Source: Natronomonas salina
Lineage (GTDB): Archaea; Halobacteriota; Halobacteria; Halobacteriales; Haloarculaceae
DNA: 64,000 bases
Reading direction: 5' to 3'
Assembly (NCBI RefSeq): GCF_013391105.1
Contig: NZ_CP058335.1
Span: 2,914,001 to 2,978,000 of the forward strand
Each line of letters begins with the position of its first letter. The stretch's first letter is position 1. The notes beneath the pieces were generated by a model. The model saw only the letters and a list, made by a program, of their open reading frames with translations, was not told the DNA's origin and ran no database searches. Shown piece by piece: positions 43,935-52,866 of the stretch. The position numbers and the translations under genes were made by a program.

Positions 43935-44330
43935 TCAGGCGTGGTACGTATCGAGGCGCCCAGGAACGCCGAAGCCGATGCCACATCGATCTTCGACCGG
44001 GTCGCGGGAGCTGTTCTGGGCTGTCCGGGACGCGTTGTCGCTCGCGGCGGTGTCGTCTGCGAGGGGGGTGACGACGACCTCACCGCTGCCCCGGACGAGG
44101 ACCTCACAATCCGCGACCTCGAATCGAAGGTCGGTGATCGAGATTGCCGAGCCTGCGTGACTGAAGAGGGCGTCCAGAGCGTCGGGGTCGATGCTGTCGT
44201 ACAGCGGCGGGAGGTCGAGGGGATCGACGCCCTTCGCGTCCGCAACCGCTTCGATTATCCGTTGGCTGATCGCTCCGTCGCTGATGTTCGTCTGTACCGT
44301 GTCGTCGGGTGCGCCCGTCTTCGTCGCCAT
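43935..44330 (-). CDS. HalOD1-type output-domain protein
   Basis: A 131-residue protein with a HalOD1-like domain at about residues 15-90: SQRIIEAVADAKGVDPLDLPPLYDSIDPDALDALF, then GSAISITDLRFEVADCEVLVRGSGEVVV. HalOD1 is a haloarchaeal output domain often joined to receivers, here alone. The last 35 residues are low complexity and poorly conserved-looking. Start at 44330 (MATKTG). Confidence 0.8.
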   Translation of the reverse strand: MATKTGAPDDTVQTNISDGAISQRIIEAVADAKGVDPLDLPPLYDSIDPDALDALFSHAGSAISITDLRFEVADCEVLVRGSGEVVVTPLADDTAASDNASRTAQNSSRDPVEDRCGIGFGVPGRLDTYHA

Positions 44331-44482
44331 ATCACTATGTACGGCTCGAGAGGGATAGGGCAACCTTCAATACCCGTAGCTTTCCGGTCCAGATGGACAC
44401 TATACATGTAGTGTGGGTTGCAGAGCGATTCTGCAACAGGGTCCTGCCGGCCGGCTGCAGGGTTGAGCAGCAATCAACTGGC

Positions 44483-44587
44483 TCACAGTCCGAGTTTGTG
44501 CAACACGTAGGTGTAAAGAAGGACTCCAGACAGAATCACTGCGAGCAGACGCAGGTCGAAGCTCTCCAAGAAAACAATCTCTACCAA
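44483..44587 (-). CDS. Possible 34-residue one-helix membrane protein (TTG start)
   Basis: From TTG 44587 the frame reads a single membrane helix with LLAVILSGVLLYTYVLHKLGL at its end and an acidic N-terminus. A TATA-like GATAAAACC lies about 45 bp upstream and is shared with the divergent SDR gene. No ATG is available in frame, so the start is uncertain. Confidence 0.4.
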   Translation of the reverse strand: MVEIVFLESFDLRLLAVILSGVLLYTYVLHKLGL

Positions 44588-44664
44588 TCCCAGATTCCAG
44601 ATTAGGTGTGAGCAGCCGTCGACAGTGTATCGGTTTTATCGATAGAGGGTGTCTTTCCTGAACG

Positions 44665-45429
44665 ATGACCACCACGTCACCTAGCCAAGTCGTCGTTCTC
44701 ACTGGTGCCAACCAGGGGATCGGCTACCACATGCTGAGGGCGCTCGTCGACGATGGATATCGGGTCGCCGGCCTCGATCTCGATGACGATAACGTCCGGA
44801 CCGTTCGGGACGACTCCCCCGACAAGGTCCGTCTCTACGAGTGTGACGTAACCGACGCCGGCGACGTAGATGCCGCAGTGTCCGACGTGATCGAGCAGTG
44901 GGGACGGATCGATATCCTCGTCAACAATGCTGCTATAGCCGATTTCGCCCCCTTCAGCGAGCAGACGATGGCAGACACACGGCAGGAGTTCGAGACGAAC
45001 TTTTTCGGGTACCTCCGGATGATTCGGGCGGTCCTCCCCCACATGCAGCCTCGTGGCAACGGCATCATTCACAACGTGGGCTCGGGAACCGGCAACGTCG
45101 GCCATCCCGGCCTCTCGGGGTATGCCGCCACGAAAGGGGCGATCAAAGCGATGACCCGTTCGCTCGCACTGGAACTGCGACACACCGACATCTCGTGTAC
45201 GCTGATGGTACCTCCGACAACGGACACTCGGATGTCGGCCAATCTGGGATACCCGGAGTGGATGCGAGCGACACCGGAAGACGTCGGGCGGAAGTTGGCC
45301 AAGAAGATCGAATCGACCGATCCCGTAATCACGCCCGATCGCCAGACCTCCATCGGCCTGTATCTCATCCAACGGTTCCCCAGCTTGTGGGCGAAGCTGA
45401 CTGAACGGGCCGTCGACCGCGAAGAATAA
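44665..45429 (+). CDS. Short-chain dehydrogenase/reductase
   Basis: A 254-residue SDR with the NAD(P) motif TGANQGIGYHM, NNAAIAD (Asn-Asn-Ala), catalytic Ser in VGSGTGNVG and the Tyr-x-x-x-Lys pair in YAATKGAIK. Classical length. The substrate is not predictable. The C-terminal end (SIGLYLIQRFPSLWAKLTERAVD) is hydrophobic and might touch the membrane. Monocistronic, with a TATA-like TTTTATCGA about 30 bp upstream of the start. Confidence 0.92.
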   Translation: MTTTSPSQVVVLTGANQGIGYHMLRALVDDGYRVAGLDLDDDNVRTVRDDSPDKVRLYECDVTDAGDVDAAVSDVIEQWGRIDILVNNAAIADFAPFSEQTMADTRQEFETNFFGYLRMIRAVLPHMQPRGNGIIHNVGSGTGNVGHPGLSGYAATKGAIKAMTRSLALELRHTDISCTLMVPPTTDTRMSANLGYPEWMRATPEDVGRKLAKKIESTDPVITPDRQTSIGLYLIQRFPSLWAKLTERAVDREE

Positions 45430-45539
45430 CGACTCCACGGTCTAGTGCCGTTGCTGGGAGGACTCGTAACCTGGGCGGAACATTGCTGATATGCTACAGC
45501 CGGTGCCTGGCGAAAATACTGTTCGAGTGGAGACGCCCC

Positions 45540-45809
45540 TCAGTGGGACGCCTGGCCGCGGGTCCAGCCGGGGTCGTGGCCGGTGCGGTCGATGAGGTCG
45601 GACCGACACGCCGGACAGTAGTCGGGGAGGTCGGATTCGCTCCGGGGAACGTACACCGCGCCGCCGCACTTCACGCACGCATCCGCGACGATGGTCGCGC
45701 AGTCCGCGCAGACGTTGAAGTCGTCAGCCGTCAGCTCGCGCAGGGGTTCGAGTTGTTTGTCCAGGATGTACTCGTCGATGACCGTCTGGCAGCTGTGGCA
45801 CGGTTTCAT
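45540..45809 (-). CDS. Zinc-ribbon protein with four CxxC pairs
   Basis: An 89-residue protein with CHSC, CADC, CVKC and CPAC, eight cysteines in total, enough for two zinc sites in tandem. The start is ATG at 45809. Function unknown; double zinc ribbons of this size are frequent in haloarchaea as possible RNA- or protein-binding accessories. Confidence 0.8.
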   Translation of the reverse strand: MKPCHSCQTVIDEYILDKQLEPLRELTADDFNVCADCATIVADACVKCGGAVYVPRSESDLPDYCPACRSDLIDRTGHDPGWTRGQASH

Positions 45810-45990
45810 AGCGATGCCCTTGTTACCTTGTACCCGTCCCGTAAATACCTGCCTCCGAAACCAGGCCGAAAACTGGGGATTTGCTGGGGAGGCACGCTCG
45901 ATCGAGGGTTTTCACAGACTGGAACGGCAGTGGTGCGGTAACCCGGACCGCGGAAGGGTTATCCCTCGGGGTACCCTACATTTGTTTGTA

Positions 45991-46197
45991 ATGGCAAACG
46001 GTAAGGTTGACTTCTTCAACGACACTGGCGGCTACGGTTTCATTTCGACTGACGACGACGATGTAGACGACGACGAGGACGTGTTCTTCCACATGGAGGA
46101 CGTCGGCGGCCCGGACCTCGAAGAGGGTCAGGAGGTCGAGTTCGACATCGAATCATCCCCGAAGGGACCCCGCGCGACGAACCTCGTCCGCAACTAA
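45991..46197 (+). CDS. cspA: Cold-shock (CspA-type) protein
   Basis: A 68-residue OB-fold cold-shock protein: KVDFFNDTGGYGFIST carries RNP1-like FNDTGGYGFI and DVFFHMEDV is RNP2. It binds single-stranded nucleic acid, likely melting RNA structure. A TATA-like CTACATTTG is just upstream. Very acidic with an Asp-rich insertion (DDDDVDDDED), typical of halophiles. Confidence 0.95.
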   Translation: MANGKVDFFNDTGGYGFISTDDDDVDDDEDVFFHMEDVGGPDLEEGQEVEFDIESSPKGPRATNLVRN

Positions 46198-46378
46198 CGA
46201 CTGATCGCGCCCATCGCGTATAGCGACGGGCGGTTATTCGTTTTCTCGGACTGCTACACCGTGATAGAGACTTCTGCACGCTGAGACGTAGATTTCTCAT
46301 CCGACGGCGGTAACGGCGAAGAGGACAGTTACTTTCAGCGGGTCACGGCCCAGTCGTAGCGGGTGCCTCCCGCTGACT

Positions 46379-47650
46379 TCAGGGCCAGAGTCCGCGCAGT
46401 TCGTGTGCCTCGACGAGGCGGTCCAGCGCGACCATATACGCGCCTTCCCGCCACGTTACGCCCTCCTCCTCGACGCGCTCCTCGGTTTCAGCGAACGCTT
46501 CCAGCATCTTCTCGCCGAGTTCCTCGCGGACCTCTTCGAGCGTCCACTCGCGCCGCGAGATGTCCTGCAGCCACTCGAAGTACGAGACCGTCACGCCACC
46601 CGCGTTCGCGAGGACGTCAGGGATGACGGGGATGCCGCGTTCCTCGAAGATTCGATCGGCGGCGGGCGTCGTCGGGCCGTTCGCACCCTCGACGATGAGG
46701 TCGGCCTTCACATCCGCCGCGTTGGACTCGTTGAGGACACCGCCGATAGCCGCCGGGATGAGGACGTCCACGTCGAGCGTCAGCAACTCGTCGTTCGGGA
46801 GTTTCTCCTCGTAGCAGTCTTCACAGTCGGCGAACCCGAGTTCGGTCTCCTCGATGATGTAGGGGATATCGAGGCCATCGGGGTCGTAGTACGCCCCGTT
46901 GAGGTCGCTGACGGCGACCACGGTGGCGCCCCATTCGTGGAGGACTCGCGCGGCGTTTTCGCCGACCGCGCCGAACCCCTGGACGGCCACGGTCATGTTG
47001 TCGAGCTGGAGGTTGTAGTGGTTGCACGCCTCTCGCACGGCGATTGCCGTGCTACGGCCCGGTGCTTCCATCCGACCGTGGCTGCCGCCGATGGCGGGCG
47101 GTTTTCCGGTGACGACGCCGGGTTGCGCTTCGCCGGCTTGCATGCTGTAGGCGTCCATGAACCACGCCATCGTCTGCGCGTCGGTCCCCATGTCCGGTGC
47201 GGGGACGTCGTAGTTCGGGCCGATGAAGCGACGGAGTTCTTCGGCGAAGCGTCGCGTCACGCGCTCGTGCTCTCTGTCGCTGAGGTCCTTGGGATCGACG
47301 ACGACACCGCCTTTTGCGCCGCCGAACGGGAGGTCGAGGAGTGCACACTTCAGCGTCATCCAGATGGCGAGGGCTTCACACTCGGCTGCGTCCACGTCGG
47401 GATGGAAGCGGAGCCCGCCCTTGTACGGGCCGAGAACGCCATCGTGTTGGACGCGGTAGCCGGTCAGCACCTCGATGCTGTCGTCGTCGCGTCGGAAGGG
47501 GATGGAGACCTTGTGTGACTGGTCGGGGTGGGTGAGTATTTCGAGGAGGTCCCCATCGAGGTCGATGAGGTCGGCAGCACGCTCGATCTGTGATAGCGCA
47601 GCGTCGAGCGGTGATTCGTCGGTCGTGTCTGCATCAGCGTGGTCTGACAT
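46379..47650 (-). CDS. gdh: Glutamate dehydrogenase (Glu/Leu/Phe/Val family)
   Basis: A 423-residue amino-acid dehydrogenase. [13 protein letters not shown] and the catalytic Lys in [15 protein letters not shown] are in place; the Rossmann motif is [17 protein letters not shown]. It interconverts glutamate with 2-oxoglutarate and ammonia, with NAD or NADP unclear. Start chosen at 47650; four codons upstream another start exists. A TATA-like AATATATGG lies upstream. Confidence 0.93.
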   Translation of the reverse strand: MSDHADADTTDESPLDAALSQIERAADLIDLDGDLLEILTHPDQSHKVSIPFRRDDDSIEVLTGYRVQHDGVLGPYKGGLRFHPDVDAAECEALAIWMTLKCALLDLPFGGAKGGVVVDPKDLSDREHERVTRRFAEELRRFIGPNYDVPAPDMGTDAQTMAWFMDAYSMQAGEAQPGVVTGKPPAIGGSHGRMEAPGRSTAIAVREACNHYNLQLDNMTVAVQGFGAVGENAARVLHEWGATVVAVSDLNGAYYDPDGLDIPYIIEETELGFADCEDCYEEKLPNDELLTLDVDVLIPAAIGGVLNESNAADVKADLIVEGANGPTTPAADRIFEERGIPVIPDVLANAGGVTVSYFEWLQDISRREWTLEEVREELGEKMLEAFAETEERVEEEGVTWREGAYMVALDRLVEAHELRGLWP

Positions 47651-47729
47651 GATGAGGGACACGCCTTCCGGCTGACGTGATACTGAATATATGGTTCCTG
47701 GCTGATATATGTGCTACGGTATCATAGAT

Positions 47730-47795
47730 CTCCAGTACCGATCGAATCTAGCGGAGGCTGTTCCAGCGCGACAGGACTGGATCGGTCTCAGACTG
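47730..47795. repeat. Copy of the dispersed repeat near the lipoprotein gene
   Basis: TCCAGTACCGATCGAATC, then GGAGGCTGTTCCAGCGCGAC and GGACTGGATCGG follow the order of the repeat copies at 39066 and 58777. It lies 67 bp upstream of the lipoprotein start. Confidence 0.5.
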
Positions 47796-47861
47796 AACCT
47801 GCGTAGCGAACGGTCGCTATCCCAGCCGAAGACATTTATTCAGACCCGAATACTGCTCTGT

Positions 47862-48368
47862 ATGCGTCGTCGCGCCCTCCTCGCATCGGCAGTTGTTCCA
47901 GCCACGGTTGCCGGTAGTGGCTGTCTCTCGACGGTACGGAGTGTCCTCCCGACATCGGTCAAGCTCGGCTGGTTTGGCATCCATAACGCCGATCCAGAAT
48001 CGGCCCACACCTTCGACCTGATGGTCGAGCGGGACGGAGAGACGGTTCACGAGTCTACACACCGGGTGAAGGCAGCTGATGCGTCAGGAAACGGTGTCCG
48101 AAGTGACGGTGCAGTCGCCGACTGTGACTGGGGTCAGACAGCCGGAGATTACACCGTCCGGGTTCGAATGGACGGAACCCTCGAAGCCGAAGAGTCCGTG
48201 ACAGCGTACGCCGACCGAACCGGGGCGGATTGTGTCATCGCCAGCGCCGAGTATCGGAACCACGACGCCGTCTCCCACTTCCAAGATGGGAAAAATCTCG
48301 CCATCTGGTTGGAGGACCAGTGTGGTGAAGATGGGTTCGTCGGACGCTGCTCGTTCACCGAGGACTGA
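47862..48368 (+). CDS. Secreted lipoprotein of unknown function
   Basis: A 168-residue protein with MRRRALLASAVVPATVAGSGC, a Tat-like signal ending in a lipobox Cys, so it is lipid-anchored outside. The mature part has an immunoglobulin-like strand pattern (HTFDLMVERDGETVHES, YTVRVRMDGTLEAEESV) with three further Cys that may form disulfides. No enzyme motif. A TATA-like CATTTATTCAG precedes the start. Family not recognised. Confidence 0.75.
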   Translation: MRRRALLASAVVPATVAGSGCLSTVRSVLPTSVKLGWFGIHNADPESAHTFDLMVERDGETVHESTHRVKAADASGNGVRSDGAVADCDWGQTAGDYTVRVRMDGTLEAEESVTAYADRTGADCVIASAEYRNHDAVSHFQDGKNLAIWLEDQCGEDGFVGRCSFTED

Positions 48369-48392
48369 TCACCCCTGAGAGGACCGTCAGCT

Positions 48393-48807
48393 GTACTGGC
48401 CGATTCAAACGTTCACTGTACGACCGAGAAGGGCCACGATACGCAGATCGGCTGGCAACTCGCCCTCCACAACGCGGGCGAGATTGCCAGCCTCGCCGCC
48501 GACAAAAGCTACGGTTGGCAGCAATTACGCGATAAATTGCGCGAAGAGGGTGTGAGACCGTTGATCAAGTATCGTGAGTTCCGACCCCATCGACTGCGCG
48601 CATAACGCGCGCATCGATGGGTCTCTATACAGCCAAAGAGCACTGTCTGAGACCGTCTTCTCGACGATCAAGCGGACGCTCGGGCACGCGGTGCGTGCCC
48701 GAGCGTGGTACCGCGAATTTCGTGGGATCGTTTTGATGTGTGCGGTCTACAACATCAAGCGAGCCGTAAAACAGTGAAATCAAACGCCGTCTGGCGATTC
48801 ACCAGAG
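48393..48807 (+). pseudogene. IS5/ISH-type transposase remnant with frameshift
   Basis: The 3' part of a DDE transposase. The first frame reads DSNVHCTTEKGHDTQIGWQLA through LASLAADKSYGWQQLRDKLREEGVRPLIKYREFRP, then stops at TAA. A one-base shift near 48585 restores PIDCAHNARIDGSLY and the end ETVFSTIKRTLGHAVRARAWYREF. It is truncated at the 5' end, so no intact element. A second 3' relic of the same family lies at 49873-49979. Confidence 0.8.
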
Positions 48808-48817
48808 CCGACGACGC

Positions 48818-49816
48818 TTATTCGTTGACGAGCAGGATCTTCCCGCGGAAGTCGCCCGCTTCGCCGAGTCGGTGTGCGTCCGCGATGTCTTCGAAGGCGA
48901 ACCGCTCGTCGACGTGGGGCTCGACGACGCCGTCGTCGACGAGCGACGCGATGTCGGCGAGTTCCTCACCGATGCGCGCCTGTCGATCGCCGAGCAGCAC
49001 CGGCAGGATGACGAGCACGACGCCGAGTTCGAGCGAGTTGGCGTGCAGCGCCGAGATGTCCTGGGTCGAACTCGACTCCGTCGTGACGACGGCGCCGAAC
49101 GGTCGGACCGCTTCGAACGCCGTCTGAAGGTGGTCGTCGCCGACCGGGTCGAACACCACGTCGAAGCCGTCGGCGTCGGCGTACTCTTCGACGTACGCCT
49201 CGACGTCGGTCGCCGTGTAGTCGACGGTGTGGTCCGCGCCGAGTTTCTCGGCGAAGTCGCGCTTCTCCTCGGTCGAGCCCGTCGCCGTCACGTCCGCGCC
49301 GAACCATCTGCCGAGCTGGACGCCGATGTGGCCGACGCCGCCGCTGGCGCCGTAGATGAGCAGGTCGTCGTCGATGCCGACCGTCGCTTTGTCGGTGAGC
49401 AGTTGCCACGCGGTGAGTGCGACGACTGGGAGCGACGCGGCGTCCTCGAGCGGGATCGACTCCGGCGCGCGAGCGAACGTGCCGGCGTGCCCGACGACGT
49501 AGTCGGCAAGCGCGCCCTGCCGCCCCGCACCGCCGGGCATCCCGTACACCTCGTCGCCCGGCTCGAACTGTTCGACGTCCTCACCGACGGCGTCGACGAC
49601 GCCGGAGACGTCGCAGTGGAGCGTCGCGGGAAACTCGGGCGTGAAGTCGGGGATCTCGCCCTGACGGATCTTGTAGTCGACGGGATTGAGGCTGGAGGCG
49701 GCGACGTCGACCCGGAGTTCGTCGGCAGCCGGCTCGGGGACCTCGCGGGTCGTTCGTTCGAAGACGTCGGGGTCGCCGTACGATTCGATCACGAACGCGG
49801 TCATCTCGGTGGCCAT
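48818..49816 (-). CDS. Quinone-type NADPH oxidoreductase (zinc-independent MDR)
   Basis: A 332-residue medium-chain reductase: N-terminal GroES-like part (AASSLNPVDYKIRQGEIPDF), Rossmann part YGASGGVGHIGVQLGRWFGA, and C-terminal EDIADAHRLGEAGDFRGKILL. No zinc ligands are visible, so it is a quinone-oxidoreductase-type enzyme using NADPH. It is flanked on both sides by 3' remnants of one transposase family in the same direction, suggesting capture as cargo. Codon use is GC-rich, unlike its AT-rich surroundings. Confidence 0.9.
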   Translation of the reverse strand: MATEMTAFVIESYGDPDVFERTTREVPEPAADELRVDVAASSLNPVDYKIRQGEIPDFTPEFPATLHCDVSGVVDAVGEDVEQFEPGDEVYGMPGGAGRQGALADYVVGHAGTFARAPESIPLEDAASLPVVALTAWQLLTDKATVGIDDDLLIYGASGGVGHIGVQLGRWFGADVTATGSTEEKRDFAEKLGADHTVDYTATDVEAYVEEYADADGFDVVFDPVGDDHLQTAFEAVRPFGAVVTTESSSTQDISALHANSLELGVVLVILPVLLGDRQARIGEELADIASLVDDGVVEPHVDERFAFEDIADAHRLGEAGDFRGKILLVNE

Positions 49817-49872
49817 GTCGTAACGGCGGGGCGCTGGAGGGGAATAGTCGTTGGTCGTCGGACCGAGCGCAC

Positions 49873-49979
49873 CCTCTCAGTCTACGGTGAATTTCGTGAG
49901 CTTGCCTTGATGTGTGTGGTTCACAACATCAAGAGATCTCTGAACCCGTGAAATCACGCTACGGCTAGCGATTCACCAC
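49873..49979 (+). pseudogene. 3' remnant of a second IS5/ISH-type transposase
   Basis: The frame reads SVYGEFRELALMCVVHNIKRSLNP and then TGA (49949-49951), matching the C-terminus of the relic at 48393 (WYREFRGIVLMCAVYNIKRAVKQ). Both stops are followed by TGAAATCA and GCGATTCACCA, the likely element end. No upstream part survives. Confidence 0.78.
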
Positions 49980-50207
49980 GGCCCTCTCGGACGTGATACC
50001 GAGTCGCTGGAGTATCACCTGTGATGCCCCGTCGTCTAACGCAATGTCTCGTCCGGGATACGTAAGAACGTACTCGACATCAAAGTGTTCTGATGCTTTC
50101 TCTGGAATCTGTCGCCTCCTGGCAAGCCTCGCTATCAATTCGGCTGGCTCTTCAGGAATTCTGACCTCATCTTCTATCCACTGGTCGTCTCCCGGAGAGT
50201 CAGTCAT
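49965..50207 (-). CDS. Small protein whose end overlaps an IS terminus
   Basis: An 80-residue acidic protein (MTDSPGDDQWIEDEVRIPEEPAEL... FDVEYVLTYPGRDIALDDGASQ). I do not recognise it. Its last codons (AVVNR stop) lie inside the conserved IS-end sequence, so the native C-terminus may have been replaced by the insertion. Start chosen at 50207; 50249 is an alternative. Confidence 0.6.
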   Translation of the reverse strand: MTDSPGDDQWIEDEVRIPEEPAELIARLARRRQIPEKASEHFDVEYVLTYPGRDIALDDGASQVILQRLGITSERAVVNR

Positions 50208-50514
50208 GGAACGTTCGATGCCAACGGCGCGGATATAATTTACCCCCACGACTTTCCCGACTGCAAGATGAGTTCCCTGTACCGACCGGAGTGGTAGGTA
50301 GATGGTTGTCTCATCTCGAGAGTGGATGGCCTGAATGACTGGGCCGGGTCAGCGTGCCAACTTCGGTCACAGTCACTACGTTTCGAGAACCGTCCAGTTA
50401 CGTTGGATCGAGGCCCGATCATTCCGTATTTTGTGTACTTAGTACCCAATCGACAATAAACCACACCCAATACGAGGGTATTTTTATGTGTGAACTCTCG
50501 TTCGAGCAGACTAT
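50208..50514. other. Intergenic region with a repeat copy and promoter
   Basis: 307 bp. A copy of the dispersed repeat starts at 50275 (CCCTGTACCGACCGGAG). A TATA-like GGGTATTTTTATG near 50475-50487 is placed to serve the acyl-CoA synthetase gene at 50515. Confidence 0.45.
50275..50362. repeat. Copy of the dispersed repeat upstream of the acyl-CoA synthetase
   Basis: It starts CCCTGTACCGACCGG and ends with GTCAGCGTGCCAACTTCGGTC, matching the two ends of the 39066 copy (CCAGCGTGCTTACCGACC). The middle is diverged. Confidence 0.5.
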
Positions 50515-52197
50515 ATGGGTGAGAGTCACAATCTCTCGGACTACGAGTCGATGCGAGAGGGATTCTCTTGGACCGATATCTACGAGGCGGCCGACTGGAA
50601 CGCACCAGAGGAGTTGAACATCGCTCACGAGGTTGCTGATCGCCACGCCACTGACCGGGAGAAAGTAGCTCTCTATCAGGTCGGGACAGATGGCGAGGTG
50701 AACAAACTGACTTTCTGGGAGTTGGCAAACCGCTCAAACCAGTTTGCGAACCTCCTCGATGAACTCGGCATCGAAGAGAACGACCGGGTCTTCTCATATA
50801 TGCCGCGCATCCCCGAACATTATGTCGCGCTCGTCGGGACGCTCAAACACGGCGCCGTCTGGGGGAGTGTCAACGAGCGATTCGGCCCCGACGGCATCTC
50901 CTATCGGCTAGATGACTGTGACACGAAAGTGGTCGTCACGACGAGCGACAACCGCGATACAGTCACCGAAGCACTGGCTGAGGCTCCGTCCGTCGAACAC
51001 ATCATCACCGTCGATCGTGGTACTGGAGCACCACCAGAAGACGTCGTCTTCAACACGGCACTCGACGATTTGAGCACGGAGTACGACACTACCGAAACCA
51101 ACGGTGAAGATAACGCACTCTTGTATTATACGTCGGGGACGACCGGTCTGGCGAAGGGCGTATTACATAAACACCGCTGGGTCGCGGGGGTTGCTGCTAC
51201 ACAGCGGTACGCCGTCGATCTCCAGGAAGGTGATCTCTACTGGTCGACCGGTGACCTCGGGTGGTTGACCGGAGCCATCAACACCCTCGGGGCCTGGTTT
51301 TGGGGGAGCTCGCTATTCACCTACGAGGGCGAGTTCGACCCCGAGGAGTGGGCCGAGCTCCTCGATGAATACCCCATCAACGTGCTGTTTTCGGTCCCGA
51401 CAGCCTACCGAATGCTTCGGGAACACGAGGAGGTACTGGAAGGCGTCGACCTTGACCTCCGACACGCACTCTCTATCGGGGAACCACTCTCTGCGGGCGT
51501 CGTCGAGTGGGGCGAGGAGTCCCTGGGCGTCACCATTCTCGACACCTACGGTCAGACCGAGACCGGCAACATGATCATCAACAACTACCCGACGATGGAG
51601 CTCCGACCCGGCTCGATGGGCAAGCCGCTGCCGGGCATCGAAGCCGACATCGTTGACCCCGAGTCGGGCGAGGTGCTGGGACCGGACGAGACCGGTGAAA
51701 TCGCCCAACGGGGAGATTACCCGTGTTTCTTCGCCGAGTACTGGGAAAAGCCCGAGAAGACCGCCAGTTGCTTCATCGACGGTCCGGATGGCGAGTGGTA
51801 CCTCTCCGGCGATCTCGCGCATAAAGACGAGGACGGCTACTTCTGGTTCGAGGGGCGTGCCGACGACGTCATCCTCTCGTCAGGGTACCGAATCGGTCCC
51901 TTCGAGGTCGAAAGCTCTCTCGGCGAACACGAGGCCGTCGCCGAAACGGCCGTCGTTCCCAAGCCGCATCCTGAGCGGGGGAACATCGTCAAGGCCTACG
52001 TCGTGCCCAGCGAGGGGACCTCACCGTCCGACGACCTGAAAGATCGGATCAGGAACCACGTGAAAGAGGAGCTATCGGCCCACGAGTACCCCCGTGAAAT
52101 CGAGTTCGTCGGAGAACTCCCGAAGACGGTAACGGGGAAGATTCGCCGGACAGAACTTCAGGATAAAGCCGAACAGGAAGCCGACGTCGATACCTGA
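50515..52197 (+). CDS. AMP-forming acyl/acetyl-CoA synthetase
   Basis: A 560-residue adenylate-forming ligase. YTSGTTGLAKGVLH is the ATP-binding P-loop-like motif, DTYGQTETG the A5 motif, and SGDLAHKDEDGYFWFEGRADDVI the A7-A8 region. The C-terminal catalytic Lys is in KTVTGKIRR. The length is shorter than classical acetyl-CoA synthetase, closer to acyl-CoA synthetases of haloarchaea. It activates a short- or medium-chain acid to its CoA ester; the acid is unknown. TATA-like TATTTTTATG lies upstream. Confidence 0.92.
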   Translation: MGESHNLSDYESMREGFSWTDIYEAADWNAPEELNIAHEVADRHATDREKVALYQVGTDGEVNKLTFWELANRSNQFANLLDELGIEENDRVFSYMPRIPEHYVALVGTLKHGAVWGSVNERFGPDGISYRLDDCDTKVVVTTSDNRDTVTEALAEAPSVEHIITVDRGTGAPPEDVVFNTALDDLSTEYDTTETNGEDNALLYYTSGTTGLAKGVLHKHRWVAGVAATQRYAVDLQEGDLYWSTGDLGWLTGAINTLGAWFWGSSLFTYEGEFDPEEWAELLDEYPINVLFSVPTAYRMLREHEEVLEGVDLDLRHALSIGEPLSAGVVEWGEESLGVTILDTYGQTETGNMIINNYPTMELRPGSMGKPLPGIEADIVDPESGEVLGPDETGEIAQRGDYPCFFAEYWEKPEKTASCFIDGPDGEWYLSGDLAHKDEDGYFWFEGRADDVILSSGYRIGPFEVESSLGEHEAVAETAVVPKPHPERGNIVKAYVVPSEGTSPSDDLKDRIRNHVKEELSAHEYPREIEFVGELPKTVTGKIRRTELQDKAEQEADVDT

Positions 52198-52521
52198 CTG
52201 CCAGAGACTCCCGTCCTGACCGAATATCACCACATCCGACTATCTCTGATATACCTCAGCCAATTCTGGCTGTGTTCATGTGTCGAGACGATTCTCGGCG
52301 GCTTCACTGTCCCCACGACCGGCAGGCCCACTGTCCCGAATGAGGAAACCGGCCGTCATTCTGAAATCTCACACTGGTCAATGTATATCCTCTATAGACC
52401 GAAACAGGTGTCAATTCGTTTCAGCCCGACGAAACTGCACCAGCCGAGGGAACCAGTTTGCGAATCTTTCGTCCAGAGATCCCCCGGAAAGTATATGCGC
52501 AATAGTTCGAGACTGGATATA

Positions 52522-52686
52522 ATGAGTGCGATGGACGAGGTACACCCGATAGCGATTCTCCTTGTTATACTGCTTAGTGGTCTCACAGGGCTATTGATGA
52601 TAGGGACGGCTGGTCTAGTGGTCGGACCCGTCATCGGCCTTCTCCTCTTCGAGTTGACGGTTACTGATGTCGAGACCGAGAGATAG
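52522..52686 (+). CDS. Small two-helix protein resembling the C-terminus of an AI-2E-type permease
   Basis: A 54-residue product from ATG 52522 (MSAMDEVHPIAILLV...) to ELTVTDVETER. The pattern HPIAILLVILLSGLTGLLMIGTAGLVVGPVIGLLLFEL is like the last two helices of AI-2E/PerM transporters. Since the rest is absent, it is either a relic or an independent small membrane protein with borrowed sequence. An upstream frame is open but poor. Confidence 0.55.
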   Translation: MSAMDEVHPIAILLVILLSGLTGLLMIGTAGLVVGPVIGLLLFELTVTDVETER

Positions 52687-52693
52687 GTTGACG

Positions 52694-52752
52694 CTCTGTA
52701 CCGATCGATTCCGAGTAGGCGGTTTTACCTCGCGTCGCTGAACCAGCGGAGG
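52694..52752. repeat. Copy of the dispersed repeat
   Basis: CTCTGTACCGATCGATTCC, then GAGTAGGCGGTTTTACC and GAACCAGCGG. It lies just after the 54-residue membrane ORF. Confidence 0.5.
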
Positions 52753-52866
52753 GGTGCATAACGAATCCAACGGTGGGTTCTCCCACTACTTGGTGGCAGA
52801 AGATACAACTAACACTGGAGACGCAGACGATGCAAACAGCTACCGAGCGCCGGCGAAACACCACCC

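Noticed and set aside
43838-44245. Minus-strand frame opposite the HalOD1 gene
   Set aside because: It is a shadow of the HalOD1 gene with Arg/Ser-rich composition.
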